In this document: positions 33,891 to 46,013 of the stretch, in pieces | How the letters are laid out: every line of letters starts with the position of its first letter | How positions within the stretch are numbered: position 1 is the stretch's first letter | NCBI GenBank assembly: GCA_023853785.1 | Contig: JAJIRX010000175.1 | Coordinates: 1 to 64,000, forward strand | Reading direction: 5' to 3' | Length of the DNA stretch: 64,000 nucleotides | Source of the DNA: Psilocybe azurescens | Lineage: Eukaryota; Basidiomycota; Agaricomycetes; Agaricales; Agrocybaceae | The notes under the pieces: model-generated | What the model saw: only the letters and a program-made list of their open reading frames with translations | Database searches by the model: none | Told to the model about the DNA's origin: nothing | Program-made: the position numbers and the translations under genes

Positions 33891-34550
33891 TAGGACAACA
33901 CTGCCGTACGGCCACGTACACCGACACGACACACCCCACGACGATGACTCTCCTGCCCCCTTTTTAAGGTTTTCCCCTTTTTTTTGTGTTTTTTTTTTCT
34001 TTTTCTTTTACATTTATATGTTTATTTGTTCATCTGACCCAGGTATGTACCTCCATCCCCATTTTTCTTTTTAAATTTATGTTTTTGTTTTTGTTTTTGT
34101 TTTTAATTTTTTAATGATGGATCTCACAGTATGTAACAATGTAATAGATAGTTGTTAATATATTATATTACACTTATATGAATTTACATTAAGATTGAAA
34201 CATTAATATATTTCAGTTGGAATCAATTGAATTCTATTCCATGAAGTTAAAGTTGGGAACTCCAACCGGAGTCCAGGTGGACTCCAGGTGGTGTCTAATT
34301 GAACTCCATCTGGACATTACCTGGACTCCAGTTGGACTTAAGTGGAATTGTTTGGAGTCCACCTGGAGTCCACCTACCAAAGATAATTTTTGGGACATTT
34401 GCATATGTTCCAGATGGAGTCCATGTGGAGTCCACCACTTTTGTATGGAGTTGGTGGACTCCACATGGAGTTCCTGGGTGGAGGTAAAGTACACAGGGAC
34501 ACTGCCAAATAAAATTCTGATCGGTACCTGTTGGGGAGTGTAAAGACCTC

Positions 34551-35283
34551 TCTTGTTGTACTTACCTTTTCTAAAGACTTTTGTTTACCTTGCACTGCTG
34601 CCTCTGCACTTCCACCTGCTGCTATTTTGTTGGCAGTTGGTTGAGGCATTTAGAATATAGTGCCCCTGTGTTCATATACCTTGGTATAAAAGTTGCTGGT
34701 TGTTTAAGTCTGCTGGGCTTCTTGAAAAAAAAAGAATCTGTTTTTGAGCCAGTTGAACTCAGCTTCTGTTGTCCACTTTGAACATGTCATTTTTCCAGGT
34801 TGTTAAATCAGCAAATTCTACACAGTTTGAATTGCTTATACATATGACAGGGTGTTGTTAATTTGTGGCAAAGTATAAATTTCTCAGTATAAACAAAACT
34901 TCTGATGTGGCATTTTCTTCCCATCCATGGACCTAAATTCTGAGCAATCTTTGCAAGCATAGCTTACTCTGGTCAAAGACCTGACCAATGGTATTTTATA
35001 ATATTCATTTAACTTATATCTATGATCCTTACTTTACCACAGCTTTTCTCAAGCTTGGCACCGACAGAGGACCATCAGCCCCTATCCTGCTTCACACAAA
35101 GCCTGGATTCAAGCCCACACTTGTGTACAGTGAACACATTGAAACCACCTAGATTGAGACTAAGGTTAGTGTGATAGACAGTCCTCTTCAGATGAAGATT
35201 ACTAGTCTGCAGAAGAACAAACATGAATGAGGTAAATTTTCTAGTCATGTCTTGAGATGCACTCAACTGAATCATACCTATAG
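34551..35283. other. no gene recognised
   Basis: AT-rich stretch between element E2 and the viroplasmin-like gene. It may contain that gene's promoter. No repeat or RNA gene seen. Confidence 0.4.
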
Positions 35284-36131
35284 GTGACCTCTCTGTCTCC
35301 ACACAAGTACCTGTGGTCCCAGTTCACAGAAACAGCACCTTGTCTCCTTCTTTCGCCCCAGGTACCTGCAGTTTCAGCTCATGAAAATGACACTCTGTCT
35401 CCTCCTTCTAGCCAAGTGCCTGTGATTTTGTCTTTTGCAAATGGCCATCTGTCTCCTTCATTCACCCAAGTATCTATGGTGTTGGTTTGCAAAATGGACA
35501 TCATATCTCCTTCCAGCCAAGCACCTGCAATTTTGGCTGGTGGAAATGGTGCCCTGTCTCCTCCTTTTACCCAAGCACCTACAGTGTCAGTTTGCAAAAA
35601 ATGATACCCTTTCTCCTCTTTCCAGCCAAGCACCTGCAATTTTGGCTGGCAGAATAGTGCTTTGTCTTCTCCTTTCACCCAAGCAGCTGTGGTTTCAGCT
35701 CTCAACAATGAAGAGGACAAGGTCCTCTGGTCCAACATTGTGGACTTTGACTTTGATGACAAAACATTTATCACAGCTTTCTTTTCTGCTTGTGGTAGCA
35801 AAGCTCAGTCATTCAGCTCAACTAACACTGGGCCCTCAATTCTTGGATTCTCAACCAACTTCTATATTGGCACCTCTCAGTCTGTAGCAGCACACTCAGC
35901 TACACCATTATGCAAGAAAAAATATTATGCTGTTACAAAGGGCCAGTGGACCAGTGTCTGTGATAAATGGTGAGTTTATTTTCCATCTCTCTTTCTGACA
36001 TAACACTTATAGTAGCATTCAGAAACATGGTCAAGCCAGTGGTTGAAGGGGTAGATGGGACTCAGCAGTTTTTGATATACTGGAGGGTCTACAACAAATG
36101 CTGGGAGCTTGGCCTCCTTCAAATCTTATAG
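35284..36131 (+). pseudogene. viroplasmin / RNase H1 N-terminal-domain-like protein, broken
   Basis: The first part is a degenerate repeat of about 60 nt units (SPPFTQAP, SPSSQAPAILA). After a frame change near 35605-35660 the frame continues VLWSNIVDFDFDDKTF to KKKYYAVTKGQWTSVCDKW (35915-35968). A GT donor follows, and downstream MVKPVVEGVDGTQQFLIYW and YNKCWELGLL (36028-36120) complete the pattern K-YYAV-G-W-VKP-VEG-G, the fold found in the N-terminus of RNase H1 and in fungal proteins expanded in Agaricomycetes. That fold binds RNA:DNA hybrids in RNase H1. With the obvious acceptor at 36016-36019 the junction codon becomes TGA where TGG is expected. No RNase H catalytic domain is visible. 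Confidence 0.6.
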
Positions 36132-36542
36132 AATTACCTTTTTTGTTTAAGTCTAGCATTGCACATAAAACTAGTTGGTGTTGTTGTTAGTTTTTTTGTC
36201 GCTACAATGAATTCATCCCATTTAGACTCTTTAAAATGCTCACACAAAGTGAGAGGTTAATTTTACAGGAAATATCAATTTGATACCCTTCCAAAAGGTA
36301 TATGTGTCAAAAGGAGTTCTGTATTAGTTGTACCATGCTCTGATTCCTCCCAGATTACTACACAATATTACCTACATACTTAATGTGAGTTGGTATAGAC
36401 TATTTAGGCTCATGACTGGTACATGGTTTGATATAAAATGTTAACAGTTGGAGGCCTTCATGGTTATTAGAATCTTAATCTTATCAACATGCTACTTAAT
36501 TAGATCAGACACATCCAGTATGTGTGTCTTTAGTAATCACTG

Positions 36543-37651
36543 TTGATTCCTCACTTCCAGCCTCACATCTCATTTCATATGTGCAATAATGGTAATTTCT
36601 CTATTTCTACCTCTGCTGCCTTTGAAAATGACTCACTGGACTTAAATATCATATTTGGACTTCCATGTCATCATCACAGCAACCTCTGGACACCAACAAT
36701 TCAGGTCAACATGTGCCAAAGAAAGACAGGGCTGTGTCCCAACAGGTTGCTGAAGATGTTTCAAATTCTGTGCTATGTACTTCTACATTACAGATCCTAT
36801 CAAATGGAAGAGTTGGGATCAAACACCTGAAGTTGAGGGCTGAAAAATCTGGTCAAACCAGTTCTGAACCTTGCAATAATGGTCAGGTTTTATCTTCTGA
36901 AGCTGCAACAGCACATGGACCAGCATTGCAAGATGCTCAGGTCTTGATAAAGAATTCTGCAGAACCACTTAAGAAGCAACAGAAGAAGAAGGTCAACATG
37001 ACTTTGGTGGGTCTTCATGTCTTTCTTTGCTTACCTATCTAATGTTGTGCCCAGTCAAAACTCAGTGAATGGCTTCATTTGCAGGATACATATCTGGTTG
37101 AAATCCTTTGTGGATATGGCCTAGGCAACAGTTCACAACACATAGAGTGTGCTTTCTGCCACTCAAAATATGCTACAATTTGCTGCATGGACTGCATTTC
37201 TCACTCTCCACTCAGATGTTCTAAATGCTTTGTTGAGGTCCACATGGAAAACCCCTTTTATTGTGTTGAGGTGTGTGCTTCATACCTTGGTTGCCATATC
37301 ATTCATTCATGTTTACATTCATTTAGGCATGGAATGGCTCTTTCTTTTGAGAAACAGCAGCTCAGTGACACTGGTCTAAGCATTCAGCTTGAACATGGTG
37401 GTTGTCCTTGCCCCTGCCTAATACCTGGTCCTTTAGATTGTGTTGTTTTTCATGTAAATGGAGTTCATCAAGTCAATGTCGACTACTGTGATTGTGGTAC
37501 ATGACAAGGCCCTGCTCCACATCCTTGTCCGCAACTTCTATACAAGAAATGGTTCTCTGTGTCATTTGAGCATCCAAAACCATGTTCACCTTTGATTTCC
37601 TCCATCTCTTCCACACAATCACCTTGCAGGGAAGACAATGAAAGGGTGTAA
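36543..37651 (+). pseudogene. N-terminal part of a CxC2-type KDZ transposase
   Basis: A low-complexity N-terminus ends KKQQKKKVNMTL and is spliced to DTYLVEILCGYGLG (37083). A cysteine cluster follows: CAFCHSKYATICCMDC, then CSKCFVEVH and NPFYCVE. After an intron, WNGSFF, EKQQLSDTGLSIQLEHGG, CPCPCLIPGP and NVDYCDCGT match the CxC2 zinc-binding domain that precedes KDZ transposase cores. After a TGA at about 37502, LLYKKWF and, in another frame, FTFDFLHLFHTITLQG continue the family pattern to about 37640, where similarity stops. The catalytic domain is absent. This is a different KDZ lineage from the one at 2307-5798, which lacks this cluster. Confidence 0.75.
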
Positions 37652-37993
37652 ACCATTCTGAGCTTACAATTCATAGTGAGAGACACAGAGGCCCTTATTT
37701 TAGTGATCATTATTTGTAATAAGCTACAATCATGGCAATACACCAGATTATTAGACTTTGAGGCTTCACTTCCTAGTGGGCCAACAAGTGTAGTAACCCT
37801 TCCAAACTAACTAAGGGGTAGTATGACCTATTAACTAGTTCTATGACTCAAAGACTACCTTTAGTTTCCTACACAGATGGCAAAGCAACCCTACCAAGTG
37901 ACCGAGATGATTGCCTGCACTATTGACAAACACTATTAGTCCCACACAAGGAAGAAACTTCTAAGAAGTGATCTTGGACCTTAAAGGGGTAAC
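37652..37993. other. no gene recognised
   Basis: About 340 bp between the CxC2-KDZ remnant and the solo LTR, holding only short frames. It ends with the left target duplication of the LTR (37989-37993). Confidence 0.4.
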
Positions 37994-38464
37994 TGTTAGA
38001 AATAGACAATAATGCACAAATCAGTAGCTATACTGATGAGTAACAATAGAGTCAAATCTCAAATGTGCAACAATGACAAGTATGAGTGAAAATAGTAAAT
38101 TGCTTCTGTAGACTCCAAATCTTGTTCTAGTGTCTTTGTTTCCTCAGACATAGTAGGAATACTGGTCTTTTACATGGCTAAGTGTCTAAAAATGGCGAGG
38201 GCGTGACTATAGGTGTCCACAATATTGCGTCAAAACACCAAACCTATAATTACGTGACAAATTATATATCACCGGAACCGTCTCAACGAGGGGATTCCGG
38301 ATCAGTAATCAGAATTTAAATAACTTTACTCTACAAAAAGTTATTAACAGAACAGTGTGCAAAAACACCGAAAAGAGCGAATTCTAACTAAGTGTCCATT
38401 TGTACAAGTCCAAATATCAAGTGTAGAACATTAGAAACAAAGTGTTTAATCACAAAAACTAACA
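37994..38464. mobile_element. solo LTR of an LTR retrotransposon, 471 bp
   Basis: Starts TGTTAG and ends CTAACA, the inverted terminal dinucleotide pattern of LTRs. It is flanked by a perfect 5-bp direct repeat GTAAC (37989-37993 and 38465-38469). No gag/pol sequence lies nearby, so it is a solo LTR left by recombination. Confidence 0.75.
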
Positions 38465-39038
38465 GTAACACCCATCAGTCCCTTACAAGCAATCACCAAT
38501 TGGTGGAAACCTTATTAATTAGCAAAGCAATCCCCATGCCCAGCCCTCACAAAGGCTGTTCACTAAATTAAGCAATCACCTGCTCAGGGATCAGATATCA
38601 CTGCACCGCACAGGAGATTGCCCCATGGACCAAATGTATTGGCAATTAAAACCTTGCATACAACTCAGCATATGGTGGTCTACTATATCTGATCATAATA
38701 CTTGTAATTTGCAATGCAGCTAACATGAGTGAGGGATTGCCTAGTAAGTGATTGCCATGCAATACTAAAGGTAACTTTCCTCATGATAAGGGCACTTGCT
38801 GTTTGAGAAAGTCCTAAACCAATAGCAACTGTGTTTGGGAACCTTGGTAGAGTTTCCTAGGTAATATACCCCTAATTAATCTAGTTCTGACATGCCTTTA
38901 CTGTGAGACATCTGATAAAATAAGTTGGGTGATTGCTACCCAAGGAGGTACTGCCACATAGACAACAATATTATCTTCAAATATGTGCTGTAGCCCAGGA
39001 AAACTAGTACTTTCCACTATAGGTGTGGTTAGAAGCTA
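38465..39038. other. no gene recognised
   Basis: About 570 bp of AT-rich sequence without a gene-like frame. It begins with the right GTAAC duplication and ends with the TA target of the Tc1 element. Confidence 0.4.
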
Positions 39039-40544
39039 CAGTAGCTCAAACTTTTGTCCCAATTTTTTGTGTTTTTGGATAAATTGGTTTATAACTCAGT
39101 AATGGCTGGATATAAAAATCTGAAATTTTATTGTAGATACTAGACACTAATACCTAAAACCTGACTTCTTAATTCACGTGATATGAGACAGAATTAATTA
39201 AATGATAAATCAAACAAAATGGCTTATCATTGGGACAAATGTTTAAGCCTCTAATTTAAAACCAATAAATATGATTTACAAGTATAAAATGTTTTTGAAT
39301 TGACTGTGGGAATGGTAAAAAATGTTATGTTACCTTTTTGTAGTGTTTCCACAAGTGTTCAATAGAGTTCATATCTGGGGATTGGGCAGGCCATTCCATA
39401 ACTTGAATAATGTTTTCTTCAAACCACTGGTCAGCCTTTTTAAAGGTATGTTTGGGGTCATTGTCCTGCTGAAAAATCCTCTCCTCTTCTGGAACTCCCA
39501 ATTTTTCAAAGCTTTCTTCTACCCCCTCCTCCAAAATAGCACAATATTGATCAACATTCATGATCCTCTGCACTGCTATCAGCTTTCATACTCCATTCCA
39601 ACCCATCCAACCCTATACCATGAGGTTATTCCCTTCTCCATGTTTGACTGTTGGGATAGTAGTTCTGTTTGAAAGTGCTTCTCCCTTCTGTTTCCAAGTG
39701 TAGACCCTTCCCATCTGATCCAATCCTGTTAATCTTTGTTTCATCTGTCCACAAGACCCATTTCCAATCTTAAACTGTCCAGTTTTTATGGTATTGGGCA
39801 AAGTTAAGATGTTTGTTTCTGTGAGCCTGTTTAAGCAGAGGTTGTTTCTGTTTAACAATGAACCAAAAATTGTTTTCCTTTAGTGCATTTCTGATTGTTT
39901 GGGCTGAGACTGGGGTAGATATGATAGCATTAATGTAATGGGTGGCATGAACAGCATTGTTAAGCTTTCTAGTGCTGATTTGTCAACAAACTGCTTGTTT
40001 ATTTTTTCAGAAAAATTAGCATATTGGCCTGGTTTATTGTTTTCTTTGTCCAAACCCAATTCTTTCTTGATTCTCCCAATAGTAGATTTCCCTAAATCAG
40101 TTTTAGACTCTATTTGACAAAGGAAATATCCTTCTTTAAGAAGAGAAGCCACAGCAGAACACTGAGAAGCAGATATAGGTTTCATAAGGTTGTGGTAAGA
40201 GATAAAGGTGGTTGAAATTGATTTCAATACAGCAAATCAATACAATCAAGGTCACATAACATTTTTTACCATTCCCACAGTCAATTCAAAAACATTTTAT
40301 ACTTGTAAATCATATTTATTGGTTTAAATTAGAGGCTTAAATATTTGTCCCAATGATAAGCCATTTTGTTTGATTTATCATTTAATTAATTCTGTCTTAC
40401 ATCATGTAATTAAGTAGTCAGATTTTAAGTATTAGTGTCTAGTATCTACAATAAAAATTTCAGATTTTTATATCCAGCCACTACTGAGTTATAAACCAAT
40501 TTATCCAAAAACACAAAACATTAGGACAAAAGCTTGAGCTACTG
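39039..40544 (-). mobile_element. Tc1/mariner-type element with ~290-bp TIRs, complete but defective
   Basis: TA (39037-39038) and TA (40545-40546) flank CAGTAGCTCAAACTTTTGTC and its complement at 40525-40544. The inverted repeats cover 39039-39330 and 40254-40544 with high identity. The coding region between them is on the minus strand. Confidence 0.9.
39325..40227 (-). pseudogene. Tc1/mariner transposase, frameshifted and C-terminally truncated
   Basis: From 40227: a helix-turn-helix region (LKEGYFLCQIESKT, STIGRIKKELG), then, after a shift near 39900, VKQKQPLLKQAHRNKHLNF, WKWVLWTDETKINRIG (first catalytic Asp) preceded by a stop in WTV-DW, a degenerate VGWVGME segment, ERIFQQDNDPKHT (second Asp) and AQSPDMNSIEHLW (third). 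It ends WKHYKKVT exactly where the inner edge of the TIR begins, about 45 residues short of the copy at 30810, so the TIR has replaced the C-terminus. It cannot encode an active enzyme as written. Confidence 0.8.
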
Positions 40545-40756
40545 TAATATGGATGCTACAAGAATGAAAACAGTACATTCAAGGATTGGAACATATAACC
40601 ATGGTATACTTGGACCACAAAACCTTGACTTATTTCAGATCAGCCCAGAATCTAACCCAATGACAAACATGCTGGTCTCTATATGTCTTGAAATTTAATC
40701 TGAAATTAGTACATCTACCTGGACACAAGATGATTTAATTAGACACCCTCTTGTGG

Positions 40757-42361
40757 AGTGCTTTTGTGTCCCCCACATATTCTGGCCAGAGTCTGCTAGA
40801 GTCCACTACAGAATCCGCTATTCTGCCAGGAATAAGGGCAAAAATATAGCACAAGGCTCTGCTATATTATTTAGTATCAATTCTGGCAGAATGGCAGATT
40901 CTGCAGTGGAATTGAATGGAATCCGTTTATAAAACAGAATACCCCAGAATGGAAATAAAAACAGACTGATGTATGCATGGGGCTCATTTTTGCAATCATT
41001 ATGATGTAATCACTGTATTTAGAATCAATTAATGAATTTACATATAATTTGATCAATTAGTAACTGTTTAATGGAATACCAATCAGCCCAGTACTTTACC
41101 TTTCCCCACAGAGTCCAGTGGAATCCAGTGGAATCCAGTGGAGTCTAGTGGACTTGCCTACACATTGATTGTAAAAAGATATACAAAGTCCACTGGATTT
41201 CACTGGTTTCTACGGGACTTCAGTAGATGGATGCTATACTACAGCTGTATTTCACTTTTCTTTGCAGAATTTATCTAGACTGTAGTGGATTCTACCAGAT
41301 TTTATTAGATTTGCTATGTGTGAATACTAAATTGGGAGTACTCAGAGTCCGCTGGACTCCACTGGACTGTTTGAATTTAGAAAGTGAGTGGTTGTGTTAG
41401 TGCTATAAATAAAAAATGTAGAGCCTGAATTCTTGATTCTAAATCTATTTGAATTGTGTTATTTGCTTTTTTTTTTGTTGAGAAAAATGCAAAATACTTG
41501 ACAAAAGCCGGTGATAAACAAGATTTGGCTGATGGAATTTTTTTCTAAAAGGGGAAACTTTATACTAGATCGTATTTTTAAAAGATCTTAATATTTAAAT
41601 TATGTGTCTGAAGTCTTTTTTAATTTAGTTATACATAGATTAGACAGTATTAAATGTTATATTAGATAATTTAGTTCAAAATTATTTAAATTTAAATATT
41701 TACTGAATACATGTTATTTTTTGGTTTTTGGTTTTTCTCTATTGGGAAAACTTTTAACTACTTGTCAAAAGCTAATTAAAAGTAAAATTTGACAGATAGA
41801 AGTATTTTCTAAAAATAGAAATTTTCTATATAATATAGTTTTGTTTTTGAGATTATACTAATGTTTAAATCATGTTTGTAAGTGTTTTCTTTATTAGAAA
41901 TATATTAACACATTGAATTTGACTAATATTTTACAAGTATTTATTATTATGTATTTTTGACATATTTTAATTTATATTTTTTGTTAACAAAATTGTAGCC
42001 TGCTTTTAATATCTAATTTATATATTTAATTTTATTTAAAGCTATAATATAACATCATTGTGCAATATGCATACAAATAGAGCTAAATTCAAGATCACTC
42101 TTTCAAATTGATCTCATCAAAATATAAACAAATTCAAATTCAAACAGTGTACTAGATATGTACTGAAAGTCCAGTGGAGTCCAGTGGACTGATACTGGAC
42201 TGAAATTTTGGCAGGAGTCCAGTCAGAATCCAATGGACTTGACAGGACTTGACAGGACTATAGTCCAGTGGACCGTCAGTTTTTGTACATTTTAGCAGAG
42301 AATAGTGCACTGGACTCCATTGGAGGCCATATGGATTATGTGGAGGGAAAAAAGACCTCCA
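40757..42361. mobile_element. non-autonomous element E3, 1.6 kb, GAGGTCTTT-type termini
   Basis: Left end GGAGTGCTTTTGTGTCCCCC aligns with GAGGTCTTTACACTCCCC of the other elements. Right end is the complement of GGAGGTCTTTTTTCCCTCC. Subterminal palindromes here are TCCAGTGGA (41110-41360 and 42165-42320). The interior (41400-42150) is very AT-rich and has no gene. Confidence 0.5.
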
Positions 42362-43846
42362 ATCAGCTGGACATATTTTAGACCCTTGAATGCTCCAAAA
42401 TCTGTCAATCAAATATGCATGATTTCAGCATCTTGGCAACTGCTGGCATCACAGTTTCCATGCCACATCACTCCTTTGTTGGTTTGGTTCTTGCTTCACT
42501 TTTTCCTCCCCTCCTTCTCCACCACCTAAACATCCCTCCACTCCCTCTCTGCTTCCTCTCTGCTCACTCCTCTTTCTATGAAATGCCCACTACCACCCAG
42601 TGAGCAGGAATTGTGCCTCAAACCACACACTGCTGCCACTGCTGCTCCCCTCTTTCCTCTCCCAAGCTGCATGTTTTCCATAAGTGGAACCAGTTGAATG
42701 TCAATGAGTCAGCCACCAAACAGATGAAAACTGCAGCAAGGGAAAAAAGAAGCAGAGGCTGATGAGGGTGAAGGGAAGGGTGCTAGAGGCACCCACAAAA
42801 ATGTGTGTGCACTCACTTTTTGCAAACATTTTCAGTGCTAACCAACCCATACCACCTGTCACAGCCATAAAACTTCAACACAGCAACATCAGGAGGATGC
42901 TGCAGAGGCTGCAAAGGGCCCCCATCCACATCAAACTGTACACATACCCTCTCCCACTTTTTTCATTCAAAAATATAGATATATTAATTTTATGTTCGCT
43001 TTTTAGTGTCACGCTGTCATACACCAATTTTGATTGGATATGAGATTTATCTATAAGCTTAGAGCATCTGTCTTGACTCCCCATTGCATGCAGAAGCCAG
43101 GGTTATTATTTCGCATTTTTATCTGAAGCACATCCCTCAATATTCAACGTTGAAGCCCATTCACAGTCCACTTCAAGCTCCATTCCAACTTTCAATCTCC
43201 ACTTCAACCCTTTGATCAGTTACATTCCCTATCAATGATTCAATCGTCTATCTATTTCAAACCTCAAGGCTATGCACAGATTATTCTTGGACATCATTCC
43301 TATCCATCCTAGTACGCACAGCACTGCACAGCATCATATATCACCATCGTCATCAGCATTTGATCATCTACAACTATTTGGTCCTTAACTGGATTCCACA
43401 TATGCAGCAAATCTTTGTCTCACTCAGCAGTCTTGGTAATGGATGACTGAGCTGTGCCATGAATAGACTGGTTCTATTCATTAGCATGGTACTTGTTCGC
43501 TATTTTGGCTCCTTTTCTATTGTCTGACACTTTCATATGATTGATCCTTCCTTCCTTTTGTCATTCTTGCTTATTGTACTTACTCAGCTTCGCTTCTTTC
43601 TTACTCATCTCACTTCGCTTTTCATAATCCTGCTTATACTTCTTACTCATCCTATGTTACTTACTTACTCATCCTTCTATTTTTCACTCCTAAACTCCAT
43701 CAGCCTTCAATCTATTGTATGTAGTTGACAGATGGGACTACTGGGTGTTGTTCTACAGAATGATTAGTATAGTTTGGACGCTTGATCTCTTTTAAATAAT
43801 TTTCTATGTTCTCTGGTATATAAACCATGTATTAGTATCGCTTGGA
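42362..43846. other. no gene recognised
   Basis: Mixed sequence with only short frames. A TATA-like TGGTATATAAACC near 43816 precedes the weak frame at 43847. Confidence 0.4.
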
Positions 43847-44638
43847 ATGCAAGGAAGTTACAAGCCCCAACTTTCTTCACAGCAAAGATTTCAAGTTATC
43901 AAGTACTCAGTCCAGCACTCCAAGCACGCATTCAATCAATCTCTATCAATATTCAGCACAAAATTCAACAATTACTCCAGTTATTCAAGACGTTCATCAG
44001 AGGGTAGACCAGCCTATCCAACCACCCACGCTCTCACATCCCAGGGCAATTTATCCAGTTCATTTCGATCCTATCATCCTCCAGACCCTTCATTCTTCCT
44101 CTACCTCAAGATCCTCAACTCCCCATCGCTTCAGTTGCTCCAGAATATTTTTATTCAGCAATCTTGGTCTTGTTGTCATCTTCATCCATTGCCCTAGTCA
44201 TCCCTCATTCACTCCACCGCTCTGTTTGATTTTTTGGTTCAAGAACATCGCACAATCCTTCATCATCTATCACTCCAGGCTGCTCATGTCATTACTCTAT
44301 CAGCAGGCTTTACTTCTAGCTTTGCAGACGCTGTAGACTCGATTAAAGCGCATTAGGATCAAGACTACATTCTCACTCCTGCCCCCATATCAATCCCTGC
44401 AAATTATCTAGTCATTTGGCCCCTCCACAGTCATCACACCTCATTCACACTGTTCTACCCTAATCAAGTCGGGTTGCTTCCTCCCAGTAAATACTCAAGG
44501 GCATTTTATATTCCCTCATCCATTCCTCCTCCTTCATACATCCCTGCCCTCCTCAGACCACATATATCTTCACAACCTAGTGGCCAAGCCAGCCCTCACT
44601 TTAACTCAACAGGGAGAGAGTCGTCTTATCTAGTCTAG
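43847..44638 (+). pseudogene. possible decayed gene of unknown function
   Basis: The frame from ATG 43847 runs to a TAG at 44195. It continues in the same frame with LFDFLVQEHRTILHHLSLQA and AGFTSSFADAVDSI to 44350, then in another frame with WPLHSHHTSFTLFYPNQVGL and PPSKYSRAF to a stop near 44635. The continuity across two lesions and the TATA-like sequence 30 bp upstream suggest a former gene. I recognise no family, and this could be chance. Confidence 0.25.
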
Positions 44639-44759
44639 ACCATTCCTCTCTGGTTTGTGTTTTGGTTTTCGATTTATATATCAAATCACACACTCACGTA
44701 GTTCACCGCGTCAGCCATTGTCATCTAGCCGAAAAAAGAGGAGAAGGAAGAGAAGCATA

Positions 44760-45595
44760 CTTTGGTGTATAATGACTCCACAAACTTGCTGATCTGCTCA
44801 GGGCGTCTCGATAGCAGTTCCATATGTATTCTGCACGATGTGTTTCGAGTTCAGGGAAGAAGCTGGAAGCAAGCAAGCAAATGGTGTAGAAAGAGAAGAA
44901 TAGAATATGAAATGAATGGAGGTAGAATAAAATAAAGAAAGCTTACATCGGCTGTAGGTTCGTCATAGATGATAATATATCCCTAGCCCAACATGCCATA
45001 GAGTACTTTATCACTGATAATCTACAGTCTGCAAAAAAAAAAGATCAGCGTCATTCTGGCAAACACTAAAAAAGCAAAAATTAAATGCCGAAAAACAAAG
45101 AAAAATGCACTTGGTCTCAACAGTCTACCTCTCCTGCCCAACCTGCACCGCCACATCTGCGACGTACTTGACCTCAACGACCTAGTATGACTCGACAATA
45201 CTTTTCAGGTTGCCCTCAAGAAGTGTGTTGTACAGTGCGATGAGGTATGTGTGGATCGCTGGGTCTGATTGGAGTTCTGTTTCATGGGAGGAGTGGAAGG
45301 AGAGTGGGATGTTAGTGAACTGTTAGAAAGCAGGAGAGCGGGATGAAAGCACGCATAGAGAAGGAGGATACATAAATAACTGAAGGAAAAAGGATGAAGG
45401 ATGAGAGATGTAAATACGAGGTGTAACAAAGAGGGTGGTGTCGTATAGTTAAACAGAATAGAACATCTGGAAGGTGGACAACAGCCCACCAACCGTGCAA
45501 GAGAGTGTTCAAAACTGAGTGAACTACCGCCCTAAATGCTCAGAGTCAGCTAAACAGAGAGATCCACCAACCAGTCCACATGCTAAGCCCTGCAC
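44760..45595 (-). pseudogene. RPN6: Rpn6 pseudogene, copy D/E, 3' part
   Basis: Minus strand: ELQSDPAIHTYLIALYNTLLEG (45285-45113), degenerate YSMACWARDI (45035-44945) and TYGTAIETP (44862-44765), matching the last exons of copy C. A stop replaces serine in the VESY region (about 45185). Most CpG sites of copy C are TpG or CpA here. It is separated from its 5' part (54160-55700) by the insertion at 45596-54159. Confidence 0.75.
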
Positions 45596-46013
45596 TGAGG
45601 TCTTTACACTCCCCACAGGTTCCAACCAGAATTTTATTTGGCAGTGTCCCTGCCAAATTAGCAGGAAAATGTCCAAATTTTTCTGATCAGATTCTGACTG
45701 GATTCTGATCAGAACTACCAGTACCAACCGGTTCGACTGTTAACAAGTCTGACCAGAATCTGACTGGAATCCAGGTGGAATTCAACAAATTTGAAACCCA
45801 ATTAGACCCAATTCCGAGTGGAATCCAAGCGGTACCAAGTGGAACCATATTATGTCAGCATACTATTTACAGCTCAGCAAGTAATAACACAAAAGGATAC
45901 ATAGATCTCAACAGTTTGTGACAAATTTGGTACTGTTAGAATTGTAAAATTGAGGAGAATATGTTTATGTAATAGTTATATAAAATTAAAATTTTCTCGT
46001 AAAGAAATACCTA

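Larger units (their letters stand above)
32287..34550. mobile_element. non-autonomous element E2, 2.26 kb, both termini present
   Basis: Left end GAGGTCTTTACCCTCACCC. The right end is the complement of GAGGTCTTTACACTCCCC. Subterminal arrays of TCCANNTGGA palindromes (CCATGTGGA, CCATATGGA, CCATCTGGA) lie at 32310-32545 and 34255-34480. Inside are the tRNA-like unit, the GTCGGAGCCAGGC segment shared with E1, and a G-rich minisatellite. No transposase is encoded. I find no convincing target duplication. Confidence 0.65.

Noticed and set aside
32834..33939. Minus-strand Pro/Cys/Leu/Ser-rich frames up to 345 residues
   Set aside because: Produced by the G-rich array of element E2. No conserved domain, and several frames are open at once.
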